NCBI RefSeq assembly: GCF_014133895.1 | Contig: NC_050733.1 | Span: forward strand, 744,001 to 808,000 | Direction: 5' to 3' | Source of the DNA: Torulaspora globosa | Taxonomy: Eukaryota; Ascomycota; Saccharomycetes; Saccharomycetales; Saccharomycetaceae | Length of the DNA stretch: 64,000 nt | In this document: piece by piece, positions 28,201 through 37,195 of the stretch | Position numbering within the stretch: the first letter of the stretch is position 1 | Layout of the letters: each line of letters starts with the position of its first letter | The notes under the pieces: model-generated | What the model was told of the DNA's origin: nothing | Databases searched by the model: none | Seen by the model: the letters and a program-made list of their open reading frames with translations, nothing else | Made by a program: the position numbers and the translations under genes

Positions 28201-30177
28201 TGAATCCCGCTCAGCTAATCTAGAGAAACAAATGAAGGGAGTTGTCGGGAGTTGGCTATTCTCTGTCACACTATATAGTGACTTCAGTATTGAGGGCGGC
28301 TCATCCAAAGGGTGCGCGAAGCTCTCAACAATCAAATTAGAGTCCAATTCCATGCTTCCATTTCCATAATACAGTCTCCATTCCGCTGGCCACCCCATCT
28401 TGGAAGTTGCGAAGAATAAAAAATCTCCAAGCTGCTGTACATCTTTCTTTGCAAGTATATTCAATGCTAATTCTTCTCGCACCAAATGTAAACCCATGAT
28501 TATTTTGGGGACTAAACAGCTCGGATCCGCTGAGGTTAAATATCTGAAGGCATTAATTTGGGATAAATTTATGGTAATCCTTTCGTCAGCTGGTGAAATC
28601 AATGATGATATGATGTATTTCAAACCGAGAAATTCCCGATCTTGTCGAGGCCAATCATGGTTTGATACCACAAATTGCCATAAAAATATGATAGCATAAA
28701 AAACCCCCGGCGGGCAAATCCATTTGATTGCCTCGAAGCAGAGCTTAATGCTACTCTTATGAGGATAAGGAAAGTCGCTTCTGGCTTCGTAATGCCCACA
28801 TTTTGTACTCAAGTCAAAATCCTTGAATATCATTTTCTCATCCGAAATGAAGCAAAGATTTTCACTTGGTAATTCTAATTGTGGGGTTTCCAGTTCCACG
28901 AAGGGGTTGTATAAGCAGATCTTTTTTCTATTGTCGAACATCAATGCCAATGTTCCAGTAATTTTCGTCGAGCAGAAAGGCAAGATATCATCTACCGGTT
29001 GCTGTGTATCCAAGTTCGATAGTCTTATCAATTCTTGAGGCGAATTGCCATATAACCTGAAAGAAATAGAGTTAATAACATCTGGAATCAAATCTATAAT
29101 CCAGACCTTTGAGAAATTCGACGCACCGTCAAAAATAGTAATTGCTTCTTGGTCCTGGAGACGTAGTGCAACACACTGCAAAATTTCGATCTCCTGCGCA
29201 GATTGATGTGGTAAGGTCATGGAAGATATCTTCGTTAACTGAACATTTTTCGATGAGATCGTTTGACTCAAGAAATCACTCTGCTGCTGCGGTTGCTGTA
29301 TAGGATTAGCGGAAAAGTCCACAGTTGGGGACGTGGACGAGCCACTCATGCGATCCACTGTTGCAGACATGCTTCTAGTGGGCTTAGCACCAGGCTGAAA
29401 AGCGTTAATGCCATCGGTTTGAGCGCTGTCATTGATTTCATGAGCCGTAGTAGTTGAATTAACCCTCCGATTAAGGATTGATATTTTCCTGAGGTTTTTG
29501 GAGGGATCCACCACATTTGTGGGGCTGCCTGAATTGGCGATATAATCCTTCTTGCCAGACTCAATTTCAGGGTCTATGTCCAACACCGTTGTGTAGTAGA
29601 AATGTAGTTTTAACTGATGGACGTCATAGAGTACAGTAATATTATGGTCCTCATCCTTGGGAAACATTAACATCCGAAAATTGCGCAGGCCATCATCATT
29701 CTTCTGTTGAGCTGAGAATGTGATGAATCCGAAAGGTGCCATCGGATCTGATAACGTAATGAACTTGTGTTGAGCTTCCATTTCCGGCGACTCCAAACGT
29801 GCCAAACAACTCTGTCTCTCTAGTACAACACCCTGAGAGTACCAAAATGCGTTAGATATATTGAAGGGAAAGCATACCGTGGTAGAATCGCCGTTAGAAA
29901 GATAGTAAACATAAGCAACATCCTTGAAGATAATAACCAAGCAGTTAGAAACCGTCGCAAAATTGACAAATCCCGCCTTGATAACTGACTGGTCATAGGA
30001 GAACTTTCGGATGGATTGCCCGCCAACAAACCATTCGACAGTTCTTCTCTGGTTACATATCCAGAGATCCCCTCGGCCTTGAGGGTCCCACTGAAAATAG
30101 TCTTCCTCTGTTGCGTGAGAGATTCCACAAGATTCTCGGGCAGCGTCTATAATCTCAGGTGAAGGGCAGTCATTCAT
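25219..30177 (-). CDS. APC1: Anaphase-promoting complex subunit Apc1
   Basis: A 1652-residue scaffold, the largest APC/C subunit, which drives ubiquitination of securin and cyclins in mitosis. S. cerevisiae Apc1 (YNL172W) is 1748 residues. The N-terminal half should form the WD40-like platform. A hydrophilic Ser-rich loop (about residues 200-310) matches the region phosphorylated in mitosis. In the C-terminal half the proteasome/cyclosome repeats appear as Gly-rich helical pairs: GGFLLGLGLNGHL, IGLLLGMSASMRG, LIGMGLLYL and ATGIALGLINLGAG. An acidic insert follows near residues 1360-1400. The product is continuous, and the ATG at 30177 fits. Confidence 0.93.
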   Translation of the reverse strand: MNDCPSPEIIDAARESCGISHATEEDYFQWDPQGRGDLWICNQRRTVEWFVGGQSIRKFSYDQSVIKAGFVNFATVSNCLVIIFKDVAYVYYLSNGDSTTVCFPFNISNAFWYSQGVVLERQSCLARLESPEMEAQHKFITLSDPMAPFGFITFSAQQKNDDGLRNFRMLMFPKDEDHNITVLYDVHQLKLHFYYTTVLDIDPEIESGKKDYIANSGSPTNVVDPSKNLRKISILNRRVNSTTTAHEINDSAQTDGINAFQPGAKPTRSMSATVDRMSGSSTSPTVDFSANPIQQPQQQSDFLSQTISSKNVQLTKISSMTLPHQSAQEIEILQCVALRLQDQEAITIFDGASNFSKVWIIDLIPDVINSISFRLYGNSPQELIRLSNLDTQQPVDDILPFCSTKITGTLALMFDNRKKICLYNPFVELETPQLELPSENLCFISDEKMIFKDFDLSTKCGHYEARSDFPYPHKSSIKLCFEAIKWICPPGVFYAIIFLWQFVVSNHDWPRQDREFLGLKYIISSLISPADERITINLSQINAFRYLTSADPSCLVPKIIMGLHLVREELALNILAKKDVQQLGDFLFFATSKMGWPAEWRLYYGNGSMELDSNLIVESFAHPLDEPPSILKSLYSVTENSQLPTTPFICFSRLAERDSQVDQLVTPKTFKTLRLYELTRASNYTDEYLMEILTKLQIDKEDIETYPLGVMTPLRKILGLIEQRLSRINVNLDMSTISRPDIERCMAMVKQIDKDIESSHRRFQAFKPYYIKGESKPESKGIYTILTDVIKSTRQFTLEKTSFTDNNHMDDFDEGSTLKRNAGMIFSEDHRLNYVLSLLTYYRPHKVHFISKESNYRKLLNQKKMVAKIMSIRTCTSGIGFGAVAYATEKPLVTQKWSRQQLNFSYIFPDGSKLSVQASDLNTEMIEWGDFHSGVSSGLRISKKAKGINGSWIAFSRPKILDAQLGGFLLGLGLNGHLSGLEEWHVYNYLSPKKSPVSIGLLLGMSASMRGTMDLKLTKVLSVHTVAFLPPGSSDLNINLRVQTAGLIGMGLLYLKSQHRRITDVLFSQLPTFIMINEEPVSDEGYRLATGIALGLINLGAGKSNGDLDFSGHADRDDAPDFSSSNATGPDERVVIGLLQFVRENRDVEESWIPENSQTGAIIALMLIFLKTHNRYISNSIKPKLDQTSNIRPELFMYREWAYYMIMWDEIGRDLSFMLDGLGKCVEPEITTDNLATYYTIAGRILAIGIRHASTGDRVIRDSLLLLMDKFLPFYQYPGTERLDFRLSIDGINTLINVLSVSVSMVMCGTGDLSVMRRLRYLEEVTTGRFSDLFKTSAIRLKRRIIDPSEAEDLQVEGEADISGDTGSQSENELNEGEQETIADGTQLSDLLNEENHFAKFLATNLSLGFLFLGSGQYALKTSELECIAHLIITALPTYTSKCPLQETKHFWSMAVEPRCLVIRDASTEKIINNVPFEVTVKVNDSFDETRSLVAPCLLPDIRKLRSLRINNAEYFPLEIKFDNNLSAADFFQNGTILYIQPKKHNGLPTESFPSRSHQAKQIERALKARMEALDKDLERDELFLDGSSTDRLIDRWGFEDTTMAELRTMTTESLSTEHGIYGYDLDMLCSDVNNGDVGDYQLEIWRKKQKI

Positions 30178-30915
30178 GACTTGTAGCAGATAACGCTCTG
30201 CTTTTCTTGCTTTGTCGTAGAATCAGTAGAGCTTTGTTTATGCCACAAAACGCTCCGATGAGCGCTTAGACGCCAGAACCTTGGGATCATTGTTTCAGCA
30301 AAAAACCGCAAACACTAATGTTGAAGCCATTATACTTGCATCTGTTGCTCTTGAAAGTGGGTATATGCAAACAGAATGTTCCTCAAGGAGAAGGACGACC
30401 TTTCTTGCCTATCTTGTACTATCATGCAGTCATTTGCTCAGTAAAGATCTCCCAATAGCTGAATGGCAGTATATGCAGAGACATGAGCTTACCGTACATC
30501 TCAGCTGCCTCCCAGTTCAACAACGAGGCCCTATGGGTGTAGACTTTAGCCAAAAAGCCGATGAATATGTTGGTCAGACTGATGACTACACGCTGATGGT
30601 TCATTGAGAAGGTCTGAAGCGAATAACTGAAGATAATGCTTCTGCAGTTTTCAAAGCCTTAATAAAGACGAATCTTCACAGCCTCGGGCTGAATATCTCC
30701 GCTGGTTCCAAGTGCTGCTTAAATATTCTATTGCTCCACAGGCTGAGGCAGCTTCATCTAAGGCAACGCTGAACATCTGTACGGGCGACTAACGATTATT
30801 CCAGGTATCAAAGGACAAAGGGGGATCTTATAGTCTATACAAGCGCTTAGCCGCCGAACGGCCTGCCCCATGCGGTTACCCGGAGGAGTGAAAAGAAAAG
30901 TGGTAAAAATGAAGC
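30178..30915. promoter_or_regulatory. APC1 promoter and tRNA-Pro 3' flank
   Basis: A 738-base region. It includes TTACCCG (Reb1 core) at 30876-30882, about 34 bases beyond the 3' end of the tRNA gene. A 60-codon ATG-initiated frame at 30422-30604 on the minus strand is unrecognised and overlaps an open frame on the other strand. I saw no LTR or other mobile-element relic near the tRNA. Confidence 0.4.
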
Positions 30916-31025
30916 GGGGCGAGCTGGGAATTGAACCCAGGGCCTCTCGCATGCTTGTATGTTTTCATCCCCGGTGTTCCGAAGATTCGCCCAAAGCGAG
31001 AATCATACCACTAGACCACACGCCC
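30916..31025 (-). tRNA. tRNA-Pro (anticodon UGG), with intron
   Basis: A proline tRNA with the mature arms GGGCGTG...CTCGCCC, discriminator C, D-arm box A TGGTCTAGTGG and T-arm GGTTCAATTCC. The anticodon loop is TTTGGGT with anticodon TGG at 30991-30993. A 38-base intron (30952-30989) follows the base 3' of the anticodon, the canonical place. The mature sequence closely matches S. cerevisiae tRNA-Pro(UGG), which also has an intron. A T5 terminator lies just downstream (A5 at 30905-30909 on the + strand). Confidence 0.97.
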
Positions 31026-31361
31026 TACTAATTTGTTGAAAATTAAGAATTTTTATTTAATTGATCATCTGAATTCTTAGCCATATCTCGTCCGCAGAGG
31101 CGGCTACCATTTGTCAATATGGATGCCGGGATAGATTAGCGTCCAGTTTCTCATGTTGGGAGATGAGAGACACTCTTCTGGCCCCAGGAAACCGCTCTAC
31201 AAGTAGCCTGTTTTGGTTTCTATCATCATCAATCTACAGTTACCCGCTTTTGAAAGGGGGGACCGGCTGGCTTTGGGAGATGAAGTTCAAAGGGACCGAT
31301 GCTTATTGAAGAGAACGCTAGTAACTATTCAAACAATTTGTCAAGTTTTCAGAAGTTCGTG
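31026..31361 (+). promoter_or_regulatory. tRNA-Pro 5' flank and CRP1 promoter
   Basis: A 336-base gap. TTACCCG (Reb1 core) at 31240-31246 lies 116 bases before the CRP1 ATG chosen here. An earlier in-frame ATG at 31299 would extend Crp1 by 21 residues. Confidence 0.45.
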
Positions 31362-33254
31362 ATGAGCGGCTCTACTACTGTTGATTATACTTTTGAATGG
31401 CCTGCAGGCCCTGAGGAAGTGCTTGTTACAGGCGAGTTTGACGAATGGAAGGGGACCATGCCACTGTTGAAAACATCTTCCGGAGATTTCGAACTTACTT
31501 TCCCCGTTAAAATTCCTGCTGATAAGGACAGGGTGTTCTTCAAGTTTATTGTCGATGGGACCTGGTTGGCGAGCGATGCTTATACTAAGGGCGCTGATGA
31601 GAATGGGATTGAAAATAATTATATTTCAAGAAATGAAGCTTTGGCTCTGAGCGAGAATCCCGTCGGAACTAAGATTCCTGAAGCGGGTGGTTTGGTGTGT
31701 AGAACGACAGATTCTGCGGTCGCGGACGACGCAATCCCAGAGCCCGGTGCTTATCCAAAAACTCCTGCTGACGGGAAAAGCGAGGAAGCGCGTTCCGCAG
31801 CCAGCAAAGACGCTCCAAAACTTGAGCCCGAGGCAATAGTCTCTATTCCTGCGGTGACCGGCACATCTCAAGTTCAGGAACATGTCACGAAAAAGGCCGA
31901 AGACGCAGAAAACCCCGAGAACTCTACTGAAGGGACCGAAAAGACCGAAAGAGCTGAGCGATCTGTGGAGAAGCGTGAGGAGTCTATTGAAGGGACCGAA
32001 AAGACTGAAAGACCTGAGCAGTCTGTTGAGAAGTCTGTGGAATCGGCTGAAAAGGCAGCGAAATCGGCTGAGAAGTCCGCGAAATTTGCTGAAAAGTCTG
32101 CGAAATCGGCTGAAAAGTCTGTGAAATCGGCTGAAAAGCCTGAGCAGTCTGCTGAAAAGGTTGCAGGAACAGGAAATCCAGAACAAGCTGGGGAGCCTAG
32201 TAGGACACCTGTCGCAGCGGCCAATGCCACAACTTCCGCTCCTGCTCCTGAACCTGCTTCTGTGCCAAAGCCCGTTAAGACTACAGAAGCTGAAGGGATC
32301 AAAGGGACCGAGACAGCTGCCAAACCTCAACCTGCTGCCATTCCTAGTCTGACTGTAAAGACCACCGCGCCTGGCGACTCCAATGCCAATCTGACCCCAT
32401 CTGGGCCATCCGACAAGGATGTGGTTACCTCAACGATAACCTCGCCACCACGTCCTGCTGGCTCCACCGCAATCTCGGAGGTGACCGGATCGACGGTTGC
32501 CGCGAAGGACACTGCTCTGGACACAATCCCCACTGTCTCGTCGTCCGAGTCGAAGAAAAGATTCAAGATCAAGAGAAGATTCAAGAAAAACAAGATCACT
32601 GGAGAAAAAACCATTGTGTCGGAGGAACGCGTTCCTCTTGATTCAGAGGAATCAGGAACCGAGCATCCCCTTGTTGACGAAGAGTTGGTGGCTTCGCCAA
32701 GCGAGGCAGCCGCAGGTGATGTCCATATCATGCCGGTTGGGCCACCAATACAAAGCGAGAACATGAAGTTCACGTCCTTGGCTGGGGAGCCTGGTCCAGT
32801 TGTACCTGGAAATGTTGCGGAAGTCAAGGAGTTTACCGAAGTTAGAAACGTCGATGTTGACGAACTCAATGAGCGATTGAACAAGCAAGAGAGGGAGAAA
32901 GAAGCCGTTGTGGACCAAACAGAAAAGACCTCTCCCGCTGACGCTGGAAAGCAAGGAACGCTCACTTTGGATCCCAAAACTCACCAAAATGAACTAAGGC
33001 CCCAAACCAGCAATAAGTTATATGAAGTAACCAACGGGGACAGCGAACATGTGAAGGACGATTCGGATGCGAAAGCAGCCGCCATACCGGCCGCGGCTCC
33101 CGCTAAGGAGAGCGAACCATCGTCGGAGAAGCCTGCGACCACCAAGAATGAAAAGAAGCCCATTGCCCAGAAAACGTCAGCCACAGCTCCCAAACAGGAG
33201 GAAAAGAAGAAGAAAGGCGGTTTCTTCAGTAAACTGAAAAAGATTTTTCACTGA
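31362..33254 (+). CDS. CRP1: Cruciform DNA-binding protein Crp1 / Mdg1 family
   Basis: A 630-residue protein, the single ancestor-type copy of the paralogs CRP1 (YHR146W) and MDG1 (YNL173C). The start at 31362 (MSGSTTVDYTFEWPAGPEEV) aligns with Crp1; the upstream ATG at 31299 is possible but its added residues lack support. Residues 1-90 form an AMPK-type glycogen-binding (CBM48-like) domain: LVTGEFDEWKGTMPLLK, FKFIVDGTWLASD, IENNYI. A Crp1-like segment KEFTEVRNVDVDELNERLN lies near residue 490. The end KKKGGFFSKLKKIFH, basic and amphipathic, is shared by both paralogs. The middle is low-complexity with heptad repeats. Mdg1 affects pheromone signalling; Crp1 binds cruciform DNA in vitro. Confidence 0.92.
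   Translation: MSGSTTVDYTFEWPAGPEEVLVTGEFDEWKGTMPLLKTSSGDFELTFPVKIPADKDRVFFKFIVDGTWLASDAYTKGADENGIENNYISRNEALALSENPVGTKIPEAGGLVCRTTDSAVADDAIPEPGAYPKTPADGKSEEARSAASKDAPKLEPEAIVSIPAVTGTSQVQEHVTKKAEDAENPENSTEGTEKTERAERSVEKREESIEGTEKTERPEQSVEKSVESAEKAAKSAEKSAKFAEKSAKSAEKSVKSAEKPEQSAEKVAGTGNPEQAGEPSRTPVAAANATTSAPAPEPASVPKPVKTTEAEGIKGTETAAKPQPAAIPSLTVKTTAPGDSNANLTPSGPSDKDVVTSTITSPPRPAGSTAISEVTGSTVAAKDTALDTIPTVSSSESKKRFKIKRRFKKNKITGEKTIVSEERVPLDSEESGTEHPLVDEELVASPSEAAAGDVHIMPVGPPIQSENMKFTSLAGEPGPVVPGNVAEVKEFTEVRNVDVDELNERLNKQEREKEAVVDQTEKTSPADAGKQGTLTLDPKTHQNELRPQTSNKLYEVTNGDSEHVKDDSDAKAAAIPAAAPAKESEPSSEKPATTKNEKKPIAQKTSATAPKQEEKKKKGGFFSKLKKIFH
31930..32160 (+). repeat. Tandem Glu/Lys-rich repeats inside CRP1
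   Basis: Residues about 190-266 of Crp1. Two copies of a longer unit (EGTEKTERxEQSVEK-like) come first, then about six copies of a heptad SAEKxxK (SAEKAAK, SAEKSAK, FAEKSAK, SAEKSVK, SAEKPEQ, SAEK). The DNA unit is 21 bases and diverged in third positions. Such an array can expand or shrink in frame by whole heptads. Confidence 0.8.
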
Positions 33255-33692
33255 GCCTCTTTTCCAATAAAATGATGGAAGAGTCCCCCCATTTGCTTAC
33301 AGACTCCACTTATCTACAATATTTTATTCTTACAGACGTGTTTCGAGGTCTCTGAGAGCTCTCACAAGGTTATGCGACAGGCCAAGACGTTACTTGACAT
33401 AATTTTTCTTCCGATTGTGTATTAATACTGAGAACTTGTAGGGAGGCTTGTGAATCGGAATTACGTGTTTTCTTCCAACTACTTTGAGCTTCAAAACCTT
33501 TCTTGATCTATCTGTATATCATTAATATATAATAATTATTCTACTTCGAAATTCGACCGTTTTTATCGAAATTATGTCTGGCGCGAGCATATAGTGGAAA
33601 AAAAAAAAAATTTCATGAGATGAGAAGATATGTCTACTGTTTAAGACTAGTTATTTAAAGATCTAGACCTCATATAGGCATTTTATTCTACT
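33255..33692 (+). promoter_or_regulatory. NOP13 promoter with RRPE and PAC motifs
   Basis: A 438-base gap, A/T-rich with a run of 13 A at 33598-33610. AAAAATTTCA at 33606-33615 resembles the RRPE element, and GATGAG at 33619-33624 is the PAC core. They sit next to each other about 75-85 bases before the NOP13 ATG. The RRPE-PAC pair is typical of ribosome-biogenesis genes, which fits NOP13. Confidence 0.6.
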
Positions 33693-34826
33693 ATGTCAAC
33701 CGAGAAAGAAGCTAAGATACAGCAAGCTCTGGTTGACCCAACCAAAAAGAGGAAAGCGGAAGACGAGATCGAAATCGACTTGAAAAGTTCAGTGCCATTA
33801 TCGAAGAAACAGAAACGTCTATTAAGGAGAGGTAAAATTACTCTAGAGGAGTTGAATAAGAAATTCAACATTGATCCTACCTCTGTTGAAGAATTCGAGA
33901 AGGAAAATGAAGCAAAAGGTTCAAGTGAAGAGGAAAATTCCAACAGCATACCGTCTGACTTTGACGAACAGAAGGCAGTCAAGAAGGAGAAGAAGTTTGG
34001 GGTATGGATCGGTAATCTGTCGTTTGATACAACTAAGGAAGATATAATGAGATTTATCATCGCGAAGAGTAAAGGCTCTGAAGACAAAATACAAATCAGT
34101 GAAGAGGATATAATCAGGGTACATATGCCACTTGCTCAAAACGATGGTAAGAAGGTAAAAAATAAAGGATTTTGCTATATGGATTTCAAGACTAGGGAGC
34201 AAATGGAGTACGTCGTTACATTAAGCGAAGCGCATTTGAATGGCCGAAACCTGCTGATCAAGAACTCCAAGAATTTCGATGGCAGGCCTGATAAGAATGA
34301 TCTGGTCTCCATGTCAAAGAACCCGCCTTCGCGAATCCTCTTTGTTGGTAACTTGTCATTCGACACCACTGACGATTTACTGAAAAAGCACTTCCAGCAT
34401 TGTGGTGAGATCGTTAAGATTAGGATGGCAACTTTCCAAGACAGTGGGAAGTGTAAAGGATTTGCCTTTGTTGATTTCAAAGAGGAGGAAGGTGCGACTA
34501 ATGCCTTGAAAGATAAAAGCTGCCGAAAGATTGCTCAAAGACCCATAAGAATGGAATACGGTGAAGATAGAAGTAAAAGGCAGGTTAAAAAGAAGCCCCA
34601 GGAGACTCAAACAAAAAGATTTGATCTTCCAACCGACAATGAAAGTAAGAAATCCGAAAGAAAGGACAACAGACCAGCTGAAAAGCCGCCAACAAGGAGC
34701 TTTAAAAAGAGAAACCCTAACGTTGATTCCAACAATCGTTTGAGAAGTAGCGTTGCTCTTGCGTCTGCCCCAAGGGCATCTGCTGCTATCGTACCTTCCA
34801 CTGGTAAAAAGGTCAAGTTTGACTGA
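33693..34826 (+). CDS. NOP13: Nucleolar RNA-binding protein Nop13
   Basis: A 377-residue nucleolar protein of pre-60S particles with two RNA recognition motifs; ortholog of YNL175C (403 residues). After a basic N-terminus (DPTKKRKAEDEIEIDLKSS) RRM1 starts at VWIGNLSFDTT, with RNP1-like KGFCYMDF. RRM2 starts at RILFVGNLSFDTTDDLL, with RNP1 KCKGFAFVDF. The C-terminal tail is basic and ends AAIVPSTGKKVKFD, the same as in S. cerevisiae. Synteny with the YNL block ends here. Confidence 0.96.
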   Translation: MSTEKEAKIQQALVDPTKKRKAEDEIEIDLKSSVPLSKKQKRLLRRGKITLEELNKKFNIDPTSVEEFEKENEAKGSSEEENSNSIPSDFDEQKAVKKEKKFGVWIGNLSFDTTKEDIMRFIIAKSKGSEDKIQISEEDIIRVHMPLAQNDGKKVKNKGFCYMDFKTREQMEYVVTLSEAHLNGRNLLIKNSKNFDGRPDKNDLVSMSKNPPSRILFVGNLSFDTTDDLLKKHFQHCGEIVKIRMATFQDSGKCKGFAFVDFKEEEGATNALKDKSCRKIAQRPIRMEYGEDRSKRQVKKKPQETQTKRFDLPTDNESKKSERKDNRPAEKPPTRSFKKRNPNVDSNNRLRSSVALASAPRASAAIVPSTGKKVKFD

Positions 34827-35108
34827 TTATTGTCCTTATGCATTGCATTGTTAGAATTATATATTATATTAACCTCCATTACTGTATATTAATGTAAAAG
34901 GTCTGAGCCTTGGGCGATTAGCCCAGTATTATTTGTTCCAATATATACTTTTTATTTTGGCTACAAGTGCCACGACGGTCAAACTAAATGATGGGGAGCA
35001 AGTACTAAACATTAAATCAAAAAAGCAGGCCAAAGATCAAAACTATGTATCCTCTGATATACCCTTTAGATATGCAGAATACTGACGGTGGTTGTATCTA
35101 GGGCCCCT

Positions 35109-37028
35109 TCAACATGAAAGTGGAAGTTCAGAATTTTCGTACCTTGGTTGTTGGTTGATCTTCTCGAGATTTTTAAATGATGGCAAAGGAGGTCGCCGAT
35201 TACCTTGAGATCTGGTAGAGGACTCTACGATTGTATTAGAAATTTGGGGTTTATCACTGAGTATGCCTGGATGACCGTTCTCCCTGAATTGTTTTGTTCT
35301 GTACCAATCTGCAATGCTAGTGTTCTGTGACCTACCTGGAACCCACAGAGGATCATTTCTCTTGAATCGGGATAGCAGTATAGGGTCCACTGAATATAAT
35401 TTATTGTAATCTTCCTCTGCACTGCGAACTGTTTGATACATTCCTGCATTTGAGTTCGCTAAATAGAAGGAGTTGTAATCCCTGAGAATATCGTTTATGA
35501 TGGTAACAGGGAGGTTGATTTCGGTTCCCAAATCGTTAATGAACCTATTCAGTTTAGCAAAGTTCTGGTTTGATTTTTCAAACTTGTAGTATGTGAGCCA
35601 GAACGCGGTTGAAGATCGAAATAATCGATTCTTGCCATAAAAGTTGAAATATTTTCTCGTCTGCATCGAATTCTTCAAGGTTAACCACGTTGTCTTTATC
35701 AATTCCACGACAACGGTCGGTAAATTAACGTCATTAATCATGTCCTGTAAAGGTTTACCCTTATCCACAGTTCCATTTAAATAAGAACTGACTGCTGACT
35801 CCAATTCTTTTGCATACAAAATTTGTTGACCATGAATTTCCTTCTCATCTTGGTTTATACTTGAGGCGAAACGAGATCTTTTCAATAAAACCAAGTACTC
35901 TGAAATCAAGAAAGTTTCACTGGGAAACAGTTTGATACATGCTGCAGTTGTTTGAGTGAAACTTAAAAGTATTAGTTCCTTGTCTTTCCTGTAGTTTTTC
36001 TTTAGAAAGTCTAGAAAGCGATATCGAAATTGCTTGGAGGACCGCGGCAGCCTGCTTATACCTCGCTGATACGAGTCAATAAGGGTAAGCAGGTCAGAAT
36101 TCTTTGCCAATTCGAGCCAATTGTGGTATTTTATCCAAAAGTGCTCGTAGTAGAGACATGGTACAAGACATCTCTGGAAAACGGACTCGATAAATTTTGT
36201 TGGGAAAACTTTAGTGGCCTCGTTCTCTTCGACATACGTCAAGTAACGATCCCAGTTGGCTAGCTCTTCGTCGGAGACCGGTGTAACATTAAAAAAACCC
36301 TGCTTAATCTTGGATTCAAAAGGCCAAACAGCAGTTACCAGGCCATGAGTTTTGCGGATTTCGACGTCCAAATTGTTATGAGGAGTAAACTCAACATGAT
36401 CTGCTAAAAATTTTCTGTACGCTGTACCGTACCTGGCATATTGATGCAGGGGAATGCATAGCAGCTCCGCATAAATTGAATTCAAACTATTCCATTCCTG
36501 ATGCTTAGTCTCAAACTCAATGTACCTGTCCCAAAAAGGGTGCGACAGAAAGTGATATCCTATCTTATCTTTTGCCATTAAAAAGTTCTCTCGTATGAGC
36601 TCTACTTTATCCGCACTGTTAACGCATAGAACATTCAGATAATCACACCAAAGCTCAAGAGAGTTAGGAAAGCTTTCTAGAGCTTCCTTTAGAGTTGCTA
36701 TTGATTTTTCGAGACCATAGAGCTGGTACTGGACAGCGGTAAACCTTTTCCAGTAACCAAAGAGAAGCGGATATTTCTGCAGCAGCTGACGGTATATGCT
36801 CTCCATCGCCCTCTTAATAGCATCATTAGGATTCTTATATTTTAGGATCGTTTTCTCGATACAACCTACTAGAGCGTTCAGCGATTGTACGCTGTTCCAT
36901 CTTATATTCTTGTAGGCATCTACCAATTCTGCATTTTCTTTCAAAAACGACGGATCCAGACCCTCAAGAGCATCAAAGGAGTCCGGCGATGTATCCAGCT
37001 CATTGGCATCCGATTCTCTCACTGTCAT
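35109..37028 (-). CDS. PRP39: U1 snRNP protein Prp39
   Basis: A 639-residue HAT-repeat protein of the U1 snRNP that helps recognise 5' splice sites; ortholog of YML046W (629 residues). The ATG at 37028 is chosen because the conserved block DALEGLDPSFLKENAELVDAY lies close behind it, as in S. cerevisiae. An in-frame ATG at 37163 would add 45 residues and put the start 32 bases from the divergent BFA1 ATG. HAT repeats are visible throughout, for example PLLFGYWKRFTAVQYQLYG and FPNSLELWCDYLNVLCVN. The C-terminus ISNTIVESS...LPSFKNLEKINQQP matches the family. Confidence 0.95.
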   Translation of the reverse strand: MTVRESDANELDTSPDSFDALEGLDPSFLKENAELVDAYKNIRWNSVQSLNALVGCIEKTILKYKNPNDAIKRAMESIYRQLLQKYPLLFGYWKRFTAVQYQLYGLEKSIATLKEALESFPNSLELWCDYLNVLCVNSADKVELIRENFLMAKDKIGYHFLSHPFWDRYIEFETKHQEWNSLNSIYAELLCIPLHQYARYGTAYRKFLADHVEFTPHNNLDVEIRKTHGLVTAVWPFESKIKQGFFNVTPVSDEELANWDRYLTYVEENEATKVFPTKFIESVFQRCLVPCLYYEHFWIKYHNWLELAKNSDLLTLIDSYQRGISRLPRSSKQFRYRFLDFLKKNYRKDKELILLSFTQTTAACIKLFPSETFLISEYLVLLKRSRFASSINQDEKEIHGQQILYAKELESAVSSYLNGTVDKGKPLQDMINDVNLPTVVVELIKTTWLTLKNSMQTRKYFNFYGKNRLFRSSTAFWLTYYKFEKSNQNFAKLNRFINDLGTEINLPVTIINDILRDYNSFYLANSNAGMYQTVRSAEEDYNKLYSVDPILLSRFKRNDPLWVPGRSQNTSIADWYRTKQFRENGHPGILSDKPQISNTIVESSTRSQGNRRPPLPSFKNLEKINQQPRYENSELPLSC

Positions 37029-37195
37029 CTGTTGCCATCGAGCTCTTCTAGGCTTGTAAGTGATGATTTTTCTAAGGCATCTTGAAATGGCCGAACTTAA
37101 AGGTAACACAAAGTAGATGCTAACGACCAAGGCGCGACCTCCAGCATCATAGGACCTCAGCATTGCCCGGCACTTGTCATAAATGAGCAGCAGCC

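Noticed and set aside
30422..30604. 60-codon ATG frame on the minus strand upstream of APC1
   Set aside because: No recognised family, and the opposite strand is also open. A chance frame is as likely; it can be revisited with conservation data.
30600..31300. Search for Ty or solo-LTR relics beside tRNA-Pro, also around the tRNA-Arg and tRNA-Tyr genes
   Set aside because: No TGTTG...CAACA terminal repeats, no target-site duplications and no retrotransposon coding fragments were seen.
31626..32330. Long minus-strand frames opposite the CRP1 repeats
   Set aside because: They mirror the repeat DNA and consist of Phe/Ser/Arg or Ser/Asp/Phe periodic peptides.
37029..37163. 45-residue N-terminal extension of PRP39 from ATG 37163
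   Set aside because: It is unlike the S. cerevisiae start and would put the ATG 32 bases from the divergent BFA1 ATG, leaving almost no promoter.
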